Below, in pieces: positions 16,700-25,302 of a stretch of 64,000 nt of DNA (its first letter is position 1; every line of letters starts with the position of its first letter). Below the pieces are notes generated by a model. It was not told the DNA's origin. It saw nothing but the letters and a program-made list of their open reading frames with translations, and searched no databases. The translations under genes and the position numbers were made by a program. The DNA comes from Flavobacterium cellulosilyticum. GTDB lineage: Bacteria; Bacteroidota; Bacteroidia; Flavobacteriales; Flavobacteriaceae. The stretch covers positions 1 to 64,000 of the forward strand of contig NZ_SMFK01000002.1 of assembly GCF_004349355.1 (NCBI RefSeq). Direction: 5' to 3'.

Positions 16700-17425
16700 T
16701 GAAGAAAGCCGTTCTTTTATTATTTGGATTATCATTCCTACCAAGTTGTGAGGTGACTGATACTTTACATATCAAGCCAGATAATTCGGGAACTATCTAG
16801 TACGACAGCCATAGAAACGAAAATAGCGACACGCAAATTGCCAAAGAAGCGTATTTTAAAGAAACCATATTTCAGGATACTACTTATGTATTTGATCAAT
16901 ACATTAATAATACAATGCTAATTTTATTAAGTACACTACAAAAGTGCAAGAACTATTCAATCTATTTAAAAATGTAAAAGTGCACATGAAAAAAAGCGCT
17001 TTTGATAAGGAATACAGAACAACAATTTCGCAAGATTTCAAAAAAGCAGAAGACATTGTAGACCTGAATAAAACGGAATACTACGCTGATGAGAATAGAC
17101 ATAATTGTGCTTTAACTGCCGAGGAGCCTTATTATAGTATACGCTTACTTTAAACGGAAATCAGTTTAATAGAATTGTGACTATTACAGATGAAGCTCTT
17201 TTTAACACAGAGAAAGAAGAAATGGAGATGTATAAAAAGCAGCTTGCTAAGTTTAAGTTAGTACAGTCTTATGTCATAAAATATTGTTTTCCACGAAAAA
17301 TAAAAAGTGTTTCAAACAACAATGCGATAATTAGCTCCGATAAAAAATCACTAGAATTGCAATTCAGTATAGTTGACTTTCTACAAAACCCCGTTAATAA
17401 AAATCTTGAGGTAGTGATGGAGTAA
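16700..17425 (+). pseudogene. Lipoprotein gene, broken by a stop and two frameshifts
   Basis: The frame begins with a lipoprotein signal peptide (MKKAVLLLFGLSFLPSC, lipobox L-P-S-C) and continues VTDTLHIKPDNSGTI to an in-frame TAG near 16798. It resumes with YDSHRNENSDTQIAKEAYF. A frameshift near 16915 is needed to continue into KVQELFNLFKNVKVH, and a second near 17150 to reach LNGNQFNRIVTITDEALF and the stop at 17425. Together they would give a secreted lipoprotein of about 240 residues of unknown function. Three lesions make a sequencing error unlikely. Confidence 0.8.
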
Positions 17426-17564
17426 ATTATTATTTTAAAAAATTCTTTAACCAAGAAACTTTGTGACTTTGTGTCTTCATGGCATAAAACGAGAATTACT
17501 AGTGCCTTTGTATCCAACAAATAAGTGAACGAAAATAGATTGCTTCGCTTCGTGCTTCGCAACT
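17426..17564. other. Spacer with tandem CTTTGTGA-like motif
   Basis: No gene is evident. ACTTTGTGACTTTGTGTCTTC near 17458-17480 is a short direct repeat. Further right, GCTTCGCTTCGTGCTTCGC is another. The junction to the lysS 5' remnant falls near 17565. Confidence 0.5.
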
Positions 17565-17740
17565 TCTAACATTCATCAAACGGCCAGCAACAAGTACCTT
17601 CTTAGCTGCTTCAGAGCTTTCCTTTATCTGTTTCGAAGTATGATTTAAAGCAAAAAGATTAGCTGGATAAAGATTGATTTCTAAGTTAGTTAGGTTTGAA
17701 GTTTTTCTCTTCGGATAATTTCTTGTTCTGATAATGCCAT
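17565..17740 (-). pseudogene. lysS: lysS 5'-end remnant
   Basis: On the minus strand the segment begins ATG at 17740 and reads MALSEQEIIRREKLQ. After a one-base shift it reads LTNLEINLYPANLFALNHTS and KQIKESSEAAKKVLVAGRLM. This matches the first 57 or so residues of the intact LysS with about one change in four after the first 15 residues. The upstream region is also homologous to the lysS promoter, but its -7 element has decayed (TATCATTG instead of TATCTTTG). Homology stops abruptly at about 17570. Confidence 0.92.
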
Positions 17741-18005
17741 TTTTGTACTTATTTTAAGAGCGCAATGATACTGTATAAGAAGTAAAGTAGCAAGGCTCTA
17801 ATTCGTAAGTTGTAGGATCCATTTTTTTTGGTAAATTGATTAATCATAAATCGTAACGTTTAATTAACTATTTGAAAACTAATAAATTAAAAATAGAATT
17901 GTAACTTTAATTTTTTTTGAAATTCCTTTGTAATGCGTGCGGAATACTCAAAACTTAAAAGGAAGAACAACTTCAAAACTAAGTAAACATTTAAAAAACA
18001 ATATT

Positions 18006-19163
18006 ATGAAAGCACTAGTTTATTATGGCCCCCGAGATGTAAGGGTCACAGAAATGCCGGACGCCATAATTGAGCAATCGACGGATGTTTTGGTTAAAAT
18101 AACCGCTACGAATATTTGTGGATCTGATCTGCATATGTATCAAGGTCGAACGGATATGGAATCGGGAAGGATTTTTGGACATGAAAATATGGGTAGAGTC
18201 GTGGAAATAGGCAAAGCCGTAACACAGATTAAAGTTGGAGATATGGTTTGTCTTCCATTCAACATTGGATGCGGTCACTGTCGCAATTGTGAAAGCGGCT
18301 TAACCGCTTTTTGTCTTACAATGAATCCGGGATTCGCTGGTGCTGCTTATGGTTTTGCCGGAATGGGCCCCTACGGTGGCGGACAAGCTGAATACCTTCG
18401 CGTCCCTCATGGTGATTTTAATTGTTTAAAATTACCGGAAGACGCTGTTGAAAAGGAAAATGATTATGTGATGCTATCGGATATTTTTCCTACAGGATAT
18501 CACGCAACTGAATTGGCATGTGTAAAGCCAGGTGATTCAGTTGTTATTTATGGTGCAGGCCCAGTTGGGCTTATGGCAGCACATTCGGCTAGCATTAAAG
18601 GAGCCAGTAAAATCATGGTGGTGGATAGTCATCCTGACCGCCTCAAGCTTGCTGAAGAATTGGGTGCCATTGCTATAGATTTTTCGAAAGGTTCCGCGGT
18701 GGAACAGGTAATGGAGCTTACCAAAGGCGTGGGTGCTGATAAGGGTTGCGAATGCGTAGGCTACCAGTGTTGTGATAAACATGGTACGGAGCATTCTAAT
18801 ATAACGATGAACGAACTCGTTCAAGCTGTAAAAGCAACTGGTTCTATTGGAGTAGTTGGAGTTTTTGTTCCCAAAGATCCGAAATCAAAAGAAGAATTGC
18901 AGAAAAAAGGACACATGGATTTTGACTTTGGTCAATTCTGGATGAAAGGGCAGCGAATTGCCACGGGGCAGGCAAATGTAAAAGCGTACAACCGTCAGCT
19001 TTCTACATTAATTTCGGTTGGCAAAGCGAAACCATCTTTAATTGTCTCGCATGAACTTTCATTAGACCAGGCTCCTGATGCCTACAAACATTTTGATGCC
19101 CGTGAAAAAGGATGGACGAAAGTAATCCTTAAACCAGAGATGGTTACGGGTAAAAAGTTATAG
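18006..19163 (+). CDS. Zinc-dependent formaldehyde dehydrogenase (glutathione-independent type)
   Basis: This 385-residue medium-chain dehydrogenase is of the P. putida glutathione-independent formaldehyde dehydrogenase type. It probably oxidises formaldehyde or a related aldehyde/alcohol with tightly bound NAD. The catalytic zinc region is NICGSDLHMYQG with GHENMGRVVEIG. The structural zinc site is CGHCRNCESGLTAFC (four Cys). The Rossmann motif is IYGAGPVGLMAAHSA, and GCECVGYQCCDKHGTEH is typical of this subgroup. I start at ATG 18006 (MKALVYYGPRDVR). It stands alone, after the lysS remnant. Function within detoxification is inferred from the family. Confidence 0.88.
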   Translation: MKALVYYGPRDVRVTEMPDAIIEQSTDVLVKITATNICGSDLHMYQGRTDMESGRIFGHENMGRVVEIGKAVTQIKVGDMVCLPFNIGCGHCRNCESGLTAFCLTMNPGFAGAAYGFAGMGPYGGGQAEYLRVPHGDFNCLKLPEDAVEKENDYVMLSDIFPTGYHATELACVKPGDSVVIYGAGPVGLMAAHSASIKGASKIMVVDSHPDRLKLAEELGAIAIDFSKGSAVEQVMELTKGVGADKGCECVGYQCCDKHGTEHSNITMNELVQAVKATGSIGVVGVFVPKDPKSKEELQKKGHMDFDFGQFWMKGQRIATGQANVKAYNRQLSTLISVGKAKPSLIVSHELSLDQAPDAYKHFDAREKGWTKVILKPEMVTGKKL

Positions 19164-19331
19164 ATTGTTCTAATTACAAACTGAAACCTGAGGCTGAACA
19201 ATTTATGGAGCGATTCCATGTAGGAATAAATGGATATTAATAATTCTACAAAATGGATTATCAATATCCATTTATTCTTCTTGAAATATGATTTGTGGTC
19301 TAATTTTTAAGATTCATGTTTCAAACCGTTG

Positions 19332-19339
19332 TACCTTTG
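19332..19339 (+). promoter_or_regulatory. -7 element upstream of lipB
   Basis: TACCTTTG fits TAnnTTTG, with a leader of about 25 bases to the ATG at 19371. No well-spaced -33 TTG is visible. Confidence 0.6.
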
Positions 19340-19370
19340 CACTTAAAAACCTTTGGTACCTCTAAAAAAA

Positions 19371-20075
19371 ATGAACAAAACGATCCAACTTCAAGATTTA
19401 GGAAATAAAGATTACAAAGAGACTTGGGAATACCAAGAAGACTTGTTTACAGGAATCGTTGATTTAAAAATTAGGAATAGGAGAGAGGAACTCGAATTAG
19501 AAACACCTAACTATTTTCTTTTTGTAGAGCACCCACCTGTATACACCTTGGGAAAAAGCGGTGATGTAGACAATTTGCTTTTATCTGAAAAACAACTCGA
19601 AGCCAAAGGAGCCACTTTCTACAAAATAAATCGTGGAGGCGATATTACCTATCACGGACCTGGCCAAATTGTAGGTTATCCCATTTTGGACTTGGAAAAT
19701 TTCTTTACGGATATTCATAAATATTTACGCTTTCTGGAAGAAGCCATTATTCTTACTTTACAGGAGTATGGTATAGAATGCGGTCGAAGCGAAGGCGAAA
19801 CTGGAGTTTGGCTAGGAGTAGGTACCCCTTTTGCCCGAAAAATTTGTGCTATGGGAGTGCGAGCTTCACGTTGGGTTACCATGCATGGTTTTGCGTTGAA
19901 TGTAAATGTAGATTTGGGTTATTTTGATAACATTATTCCTTGCGGTATTCGAGGAAAAGCAGTCACTTCATTAAATGTTGAACTCGGTGTAGAAAAAGTG
20001 GATGAAGCCGAAGTGAAAGCGAAGATTTTGAAGCATTTCGCAAATCTTTTCGAAGCGACTTTCGAGAAATCTTAA
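19371..20075 (+). CDS. lipB: Octanoyltransferase LipB
   Basis: This 234-residue enzyme moves octanoyl from acyl carrier protein to lipoyl domains, the first step of endogenous lipoate synthesis. The family signature appears as INRGGDITYHGPGQIVGYP. The catalytic Lys lies in ARKICAMGVRA, followed by MHGFALNVNVDLGYF, and the acyl-accepting Cys is in IIPCGIRGKAVTSL. ATG 19371 is chosen over an upstream TTG that would leave almost no leader after the -7 element. The last codons and the stop lie inside a 7-bp array shared with the convergent rnhB. Confidence 0.95.
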   Translation: MNKTIQLQDLGNKDYKETWEYQEDLFTGIVDLKIRNRREELELETPNYFLFVEHPPVYTLGKSGDVDNLLLSEKQLEAKGATFYKINRGGDITYHGPGQIVGYPILDLENFFTDIHKYLRFLEEAIILTLQEYGIECGRSEGETGVWLGVGTPFARKICAMGVRASRWVTMHGFALNVNVDLGYFDNIIPCGIRGKAVTSLNVELGVEKVDEAEVKAKILKHFANLFEATFEKS

Positions 20076-20100
20076 ATCTAAATTCTTAAATCTAAAATTA
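20067..20100. repeat. 7-bp array spanning the lipB/rnhB convergent ends
   Basis: AAATCTT, AAATCTA, AATTCTT, AAATCTA and AAATTA run in phase across both stop codons (lipB TAA ending 20075, rnhB TAG at 20080-20078). The array supplies the last codons of both genes. Confidence 0.75.
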
Positions 20101-20743
20101 ATTGTTCCGGCAATAATCGAAACGTCATTCGGTGGTATTTCGTAACTCCATATTTCCGAATAGCCTCACGATGTTCTTTGGTCGGGTAGCCTTTGTTTTT
20201 TTTCCAATTGTACATCGGGAATTCTTCGTGAATGCGATTCATATAATCATCTCGCTCCGTTTTTGCCAAAACAGAAGCTGCGGCAATACTCAAATATTTT
20301 GAATCCCCTTTGATGATACTTTGGTTCGGAATCGATTTTAATAATTCGATTTCAGTTTTAGTAAATATTTTTCCGCACAAATTTTTCAAACCTAATTTTG
20401 CATTCATTGCTCGATTGCCATCTACAATTATAAATTCGGGAGTGGGATTTAATTTCAAAACACATTCTTGCATTCCTTTCATCGAAGCATTTAGGATGTT
20501 GATTTCGTCTATTTCTTTTGGATATAAATGCGTTACTGCAAATGAAATAGCTTGGCTTTCGATAATTGGTCTGAGTTTTTCTCTCATTTTTTCGGACAAT
20601 TGTTTGCTGTCATTCAAAAATGTATTTTCAAAATCAGGTGGAAGAATAACTGCAGCTGCAGTTACGGGACCTGCGAGGCAGCCTCGACCCGCTTCATCGG
20701 TTCCAGATTCTAGAATAAAGTTTGAAAATTGTGAAAGCAGCAT
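20078..20743 (-). CDS. rnhB: Ribonuclease HII
   Basis: This 221-residue enzyme removes ribonucleotides and RNA primers from DNA-RNA hybrids. The metal-binding signature is [14 protein letters not shown] (Asp16, Glu17), followed by [19 protein letters not shown] and [16 protein letters not shown]. The length is slightly longer than the usual 200. The C-terminal LILDLRI is encoded by the repeat array at 20067-20100, so it is probably not a conserved part of the protein. Confidence 0.95.
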   Translation of the reverse strand: MLLSQFSNFILESGTDEAGRGCLAGPVTAAAVILPPDFENTFLNDSKQLSEKMREKLRPIIESQAISFAVTHLYPKEIDEINILNASMKGMQECVLKLNPTPEFIIVDGNRAMNAKLGLKNLCGKIFTKTEIELLKSIPNQSIIKGDSKYLSIAAASVLAKTERDDYMNRIHEEFPMYNWKKNKGYPTKEHREAIRKYGVTKYHRMTFRLLPEQLILDLRI

Positions 20744-20829
20744 ACTTTGTGGTTTGTGAGAACAAATATTGTAATTTTTTTTGTTTTAGAGTAGGGATTT
20801 TTGTTTTTTGAAGTGATTGGGTTTTGCAT

Positions 20830-20940
20830 TAGGGATAGCAGCGGCATCCTTTTGTGAAGTGATAACGAAACAAAAGATACAGCGAATAGCCCGACCCGCC
20901 GTTGCGAGGCCACAAGACGAAGCAATCTTGAGGGAATGCC
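20830..20940. repeat. Intergenic palindromic repeat (GATAGCCC type), copy 2
   Basis: GGGATAGC, AGCGGCATCCTTTTGT, a short loop, ACAAAAGATACAGCG and AATAGCCCGACCCGCC form a nested partial palindrome. A smaller inverted pair (CGTTGCGAGG and CGAAGCAATC) follows. It lies between rnhB and the porin gene and resembles the element at 16533-16615. Confidence 0.6.
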
Positions 20941-20983
20941 CAAGGAATTGAAATTGTTTTTTTAATTATATGTTTTTATAATT

Positions 20984-20991
20984 TACCTTTG
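20984..20991 (+). promoter_or_regulatory. -7 element upstream of the porin gene
   Basis: TACCTTTG matches TAnnTTTG, giving a leader of about 40 bases to the ATG at 21039. Confidence 0.6.
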
Positions 20992-21038
20992 CTTGAATTA
21001 CAGTTTATAATAATTCGACTAATTATATATCATTTCAA

Positions 21039-22994
21039 ATGAGAATTCTCTTTTTCTTGTCTTTTTTAGTATTGCCAATAACCGTTTTTTCTCAACAAAA
21101 AATCCAAAATATGTTGGGTTTTGAAAGTAAGTACAATAGTTCAGATTCGATAAAAAAAACGAAAGAAAAAGTAGCGACTATTGACCTGTACCGAATAATT
21201 ACTTTAGAGCGAGATACTACTTATATCGACACTTCTTTGACTATTAAAAAGCTATACAGTTTTAATTATTTACGAAGAGATAATTTTGGACTGCTGCCTT
21301 TTCCTAATGAAGGACAAACGTATAACACTTTGCAATATAGTTTGACCAGTTTTGAACCGCTTCCTGAATTTGGATTTAAAGCAAAACATTTTAATTTTTT
21401 AGAAGCCAATGAAATTCGATATAGTTCTGTTGCAACACCAGTAACTGAATTGTATTTTAAATCGACAATGAAACAAGGGCAATCTCTGGACTCCTTTTTT
21501 ACATTGAATGTTTCACCCGACCTTAATTTTTCTATTGCTTATAGAGGTTTGCGTTCCACTGGAAAATACATCAACCAATTGGTTAGTTCGGGAAATTTTA
21601 GATTCACCACAAGTTATAACACTAAAAACAAACGCTATTTTGCTAATGCCCATTTTGTTTCAGCTGATATCGAAAATGAAGAAAATGGAGGAATTACTAC
21701 TACTGATGATTTCGAAAGTGGTAATCCTGATTATATCAATAGAGAAAGATTAGAAGTGTATTTAACAGATGCAACTTCATTTTTGAAAGGAAAACGTTTT
21801 TTTCTAGATCATTCTTATAGGATTAACCCTAAAAAAGGAAATAATAATCTTTATGTAACGCATCAATTTAATTACGAAAATAAGTTTTTCGAATACAATC
21901 AAGTAACAGTTGCTTCCACTGTAGGTGGGTCAAGTGTTTACAGATTTGGCGATTCCTACAAAACAAGTGGTATAAATGATCAAACACATTACAATAAAAC
22001 CTATAATAAAATTGGGCTTACTTATGAGAATTCTAGTTTAGGTCAGTTTAATTTTTTTGTCGATGATTTCTTCTCTAATTATTATTATCATCAAGTATTG
22101 ATTTTAGATAATAACACAATTCCAGCTTATCTATCTCAAAGGATAAATAATGTTGGAGGTCAATACAGTTATCAAAAGAATAAATGGGTTGGGAAATTTT
22201 TGTATTCAAGGTCAATAACGAATCAATCGTTATCGAATTTAGATGCCAAGATGCAATATGATTTGAATGACGAAACTCAATTTTCATTTCAATATCAAAA
22301 CATAAATAAATTGCCAAACAATAATTATAATTTATACCAAAGTAGTTTTGTAAATTACAATTGGTCGAATGATTTTAAGAACGAAAAAATTAATTCTATT
22401 AGTGCTAATGCAACAACTCCATGGGTTAACGCTTCAGCTCAATATACTGTTTTAAATGATCATTTGTATTTTGAAGATGTTTCCAGTGCAAATCAAATAG
22501 CACTAAATCAACAAATAATTGCTCCCAAACAATATGACAAAACCATCAATTATTTATCGGTTAAGGCAAATAAAGAATTTAAATTTTGGAAATTGGCTTT
22601 AGATAATACTGTTTTATATCAAAAAACGGTTCAGAATAATTTTATCCTCAATGTTCCGGAGTTTGTTACCAGAAACACTTTTTATTTTTCACAAGATATG
22701 TTTCATAAAGCCTTGTTTTTTCAAACAGGGGTGACGCTAAATTATTTCACTAATTATTATTCGAATGAATACAATCCAGTAATTGGAGAGTTTTTTGTTC
22801 AAAACAAAAAAGAGATTGGGAATTTTGCTAATTTGGATTTTTTCTTTAATGCTCGAATTCAAAGAACTCGAATTTATTTTATAGCCGAACATTTCAATTC
22901 CTCTTTAATGGGTTATAATTATTATGCATCACCCAATAATCCGTATCGCGATTTTACAATTCGGATTGGTTTGATTTGGAATTTTTTCCAATAA
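21039..22994 (+). CDS. Putative outer-membrane porin (Porin_10 family)
   Basis: This 651-residue protein has a signal peptide (MRILFFLSFLVLPITVFSQ, cleavage after about residue 19). Long stretches of alternating polar and aromatic residues are typical of a transmembrane beta-barrel. The sequence ends in an aromatic residue pattern (IGLIWNFFQ) as barrels do. It matches the Bacteroidetes putative porin family, including the early TLERDTTYIDTSLTIKKLY and LGLLPFPNEGQTYN-like segments. It is a single gene with its own promoter. Substrate is unknown. Confidence 0.85.
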   Translation: MRILFFLSFLVLPITVFSQQKIQNMLGFESKYNSSDSIKKTKEKVATIDLYRIITLERDTTYIDTSLTIKKLYSFNYLRRDNFGLLPFPNEGQTYNTLQYSLTSFEPLPEFGFKAKHFNFLEANEIRYSSVATPVTELYFKSTMKQGQSLDSFFTLNVSPDLNFSIAYRGLRSTGKYINQLVSSGNFRFTTSYNTKNKRYFANAHFVSADIENEENGGITTTDDFESGNPDYINRERLEVYLTDATSFLKGKRFFLDHSYRINPKKGNNNLYVTHQFNYENKFFEYNQVTVASTVGGSSVYRFGDSYKTSGINDQTHYNKTYNKIGLTYENSSLGQFNFFVDDFFSNYYYHQVLILDNNTIPAYLSQRINNVGGQYSYQKNKWVGKFLYSRSITNQSLSNLDAKMQYDLNDETQFSFQYQNINKLPNNNYNLYQSSFVNYNWSNDFKNEKINSISANATTPWVNASAQYTVLNDHLYFEDVSSANQIALNQQIIAPKQYDKTINYLSVKANKEFKFWKLALDNTVLYQKTVQNNFILNVPEFVTRNTFYFSQDMFHKALFFQTGVTLNYFTNYYSNEYNPVIGEFFVQNKKEIGNFANLDFFFNARIQRTRIYFIAEHFNSSLMGYNYYASPNNPYRDFTIRIGLIWNFFQ

Positions 22995-23065
22995 AAATTT
23001 CTTGTCAATTTTAAAATGAAATTAATTAGTGAATTAATAAATGGAAATGTAGTATTAATGTCAAA

Positions 23066-23093
23066 AAAATCTGCAATCTAAAATCTACAATCA
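23066..23093 (+). repeat. Short 7-bp array before the exonuclease gene
   Basis: GCAATCT, AAAATCT and ACAATCA run to within a base or two of the ATG at 23095. Confidence 0.6.
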
Positions 23094-23094
23094 A

Positions 23095-23577
23095 ATGACC
23101 TTCACTGCAATAGATTTCGAAACTGCCACAGCATTCCATCCTTGTTCAGTTGGAATAGTTACCGTTGAAAACGGAATTATCGTTGACGAATATGTTACCC
23201 TAATCAAGCCACCAAGAAACGAATACTCTCCTTTTACGATTGCCGTTCACGGGATTCATCCAAGAGATACGATGAACGCAAAGACTTTTGCACAAGTATA
23301 TCCAGAAATTAAAAAACGTCTTCAAAATCGCATAGTTGTGGCTCACAACGAAAGTTTTGATCGTAATGTATTAGCCAAGTCGATGGCACTTTATGGCTTG
23401 AATTATGAGGAATTAAATATTAGTTCTCGATGGGAATGTACTGTAAAAATATACAAAGCAAAAGGATTAAAACCAACCAAATTAAGCGATTGTTGTCGGG
23501 CAATGCAAATTGCTTTGAATCATCACGAGGCTTTGTCTGATGCGCGGGCTTGCGCTAAATTGTATTTATTGAGATAA
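23095..23577 (+). CDS. DnaQ-like 3'-5' exonuclease
   Basis: This 160-residue DEDDh exonuclease has the order expected of the family: Exo I AIDFETA (Asp7, Glu9), Exo II AHNESFDRNVL, and Exo III HEALSDARACAKLY (His and Asp). The length equals that of stand-alone DnaQ-like domains. It may act in DNA repair or nucleotide removal; a role as polymerase III epsilon is unlikely without a linker to the polymerase. It lies just before the DUF2851 gene. Confidence 0.88.
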   Translation: MTFTAIDFETATAFHPCSVGIVTVENGIIVDEYVTLIKPPRNEYSPFTIAVHGIHPRDTMNAKTFAQVYPEIKKRLQNRIVVAHNESFDRNVLAKSMALYGLNYEELNISSRWECTVKIYKAKGLKPTKLSDCCRAMQIALNHHEALSDARACAKLYLLR

Positions 23578-23633
23578 TTTTATCACGCATTTATTTTTTT
23601 AGTACTTTAGTCTTCAATCTATTGTCTAATTTT

Positions 23634-24905
23634 ATGAAAGAAGATTTTCTCCATTACTTATGGAAATTTAAGAAATTTGATGCGTTAAATTTAAAAACTT
23701 CCAATGGAGAGGAGATCACTATCATCAATGTTGGACAATATTTAGAACTTGCTGGACCTGATTTTTTTAATTCTCAAATTATAATTGGGGACCAAAAATG
23801 GGCAGGAAATGTAGAAATTCATCTCAAATCTTCGGATTGGTATGTTCATCACCACGAAAGAGATGAAGCTTATGAAAATGTGATTCTTCATGTAGTTTGG
23901 GAACACGATACCGAAATATTTAGAAAAAACAATACCGAAATTCCAGTTTTGGAATTGAAAAATCACGTTGATATATTGACAATTGTCAATTACAAAACGT
24001 TGATGACTCCAAAATCTTGGATATTTTGCGAAAAGCAACTGAAAGAGATAAATGAATTCACATTAAAGAATTGGCAAGAACGCTTGTTTTTTGAACGGCT
24101 GGAAAGAAAATCAAAATCGATTTATGAATTATTAGAACAAACGAATAATGATTGGGAAGCAGTTTTGTTTTGCCTACTAGCGAAGAATTTCGGGTTGAAT
24201 ACTAATGGGGCTATTTTTATGAAAATTGCACAAACGATTCCTTTTTCAATTATAAGAAAAGAAAGTTTTGAAGTCGAAAATTTAGAAGCGTTACTTTTAG
24301 GTTCAGCCGGTTTGTTGGATTCTGAAAAAGAAGATTCTTACTTTAATAATCTGAAATTCAGGTATTTCTATTTGCTTCATAAATACCAATTTGAGAAAAA
24401 AAATGTAGAACCAGTTCAATTTTTTAAACATCGGCCGGATAATTTCCCAACCATTCGACTCTCGCAATTAGCGAATTTGTATCACACTCAACAAAATTTA
24501 TTTTCTAAAATAAGTACTTCAAATTCACTCCAGAATATTTATGAAATAGTAGAAGTTCCTGCATCCAGTTATTGGCAAAATCATTATCAGTTTGACAAAG
24601 AAAGCCCTAAAAAGAAAAAGAAGATTTCTAAATCATTTATTGACTTGATTGTTATAAATACTTTAATTCCATTACAATTTGCTTACGCCAAAAATCAAGG
24701 CAAAGAAATATCCGAAGATTTGTTTATACTGTTGAATGAGGTTGCACCAGAGAAAAATGCGATAATGGATAAATTCACTTCTTTTGGGATTAAACCAAAA
24801 AATGCTTTTGAATCACAATCTTTATTGCAACTCAAAAATGAATATTGCAATAAAAGTCGTTGCCTAGAATGTAGTATCGGAATGGAATTATTGAAAAAAA
24901 GTTAA
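23634..24905 (+). CDS. DUF2851 family protein
   Basis: This 423-residue protein is recognised as DUF2851, a family common in Bacteroidetes with no established function. Characteristic segments are LAGPDFFNSQI, WAGNVEIHLKSSDWY, HHHERDEAYENVILHVVWEHD and, near the C-terminus, the Cys-rich CNKSRCLECSIGMELLKK. The closing Cys motif suggests metal binding. ATG 23634 is preferred to a TTG 12 bases upstream. Confidence 0.88.
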   Translation: MKEDFLHYLWKFKKFDALNLKTSNGEEITIINVGQYLELAGPDFFNSQIIIGDQKWAGNVEIHLKSSDWYVHHHERDEAYENVILHVVWEHDTEIFRKNNTEIPVLELKNHVDILTIVNYKTLMTPKSWIFCEKQLKEINEFTLKNWQERLFFERLERKSKSIYELLEQTNNDWEAVLFCLLAKNFGLNTNGAIFMKIAQTIPFSIIRKESFEVENLEALLLGSAGLLDSEKEDSYFNNLKFRYFYLLHKYQFEKKNVEPVQFFKHRPDNFPTIRLSQLANLYHTQQNLFSKISTSNSLQNIYEIVEVPASSYWQNHYQFDKESPKKKKKISKSFIDLIVINTLIPLQFAYAKNQGKEISEDLFILLNEVAPEKNAIMDKFTSFGIKPKNAFESQSLLQLKNEYCNKSRCLECSIGMELLKKS

Positions 24906-24974
24906 ATTGTTGATTCGGATGTATGTTCATTCGAATATTTTGTAATTTTACCCAAAACTATTGTTACCTTGAGC

Positions 24975-25229
24975 ATGTCGCTGGAGGCAAAACCTAAAAG
25001 AATGAGAGCAGTACTACAAATTAAATATTTTTTTGAAAAACATGGTTTTCATGTTTCCTCTCGTCTTGCAGACAAATTAGGAATGCGGGTAACTAGCGTT
25101 CGCTTGTTCTTTATATACATTTCCTTTGTAACCGCTGGAATAGGTTTTGGAGTGTATTTGACACTTGCATTTTGGATTCGATTGAAAGATTTGATTCGAG
25201 CAAAACGTACATCTGTTTTCGACTTATAA
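24975..25229 (+). CDS. PspC-domain protein
   Basis: This 84-residue protein resembles the PspC (phage shock protein C) domain: a helix with RLADKLGMRVTSVRLFFIYI leading into a transmembrane segment (about 46-68) and a basic cytoplasmic tail. PspC domains sit in the inner membrane and take part in envelope stress responses. ATG 24975 is chosen, but a TTG two codons upstream is possible. A terminator shared with the convergent permease gene follows. Confidence 0.75.
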   Translation: MSLEAKPKRMRAVLQIKYFFEKHGFHVSSRLADKLGMRVTSVRLFFIYISFVTAGIGFGVYLTLAFWIRLKDLIRAKRTSVFDL

Positions 25230-25244
25230 GCTGTTATATAATCA

Positions 25245-25289
25245 GAAAAAGGGTTTTTAGAATTTTGAAATTCTAAAAACCCTTTTTTA
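25245..25289. terminator. Bidirectional terminator
   Basis: A stem of about 19 bp (AAAAAGGGTTTTTAGAATT with AATTCTAAAAACCCTTTTT) is flanked by A and T tracts, so it can end both the PspC transcript and the convergent permease transcript. Confidence 0.9.
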
Positions 25290-25302
25290 TTTCTTAAAGT
25301 TT

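Noticed and set aside
17269..17562. Minus-strand frame of 97 codons
   Set aside because: It lies antisense to the end of the broken lipoprotein gene and has no recognisable features.
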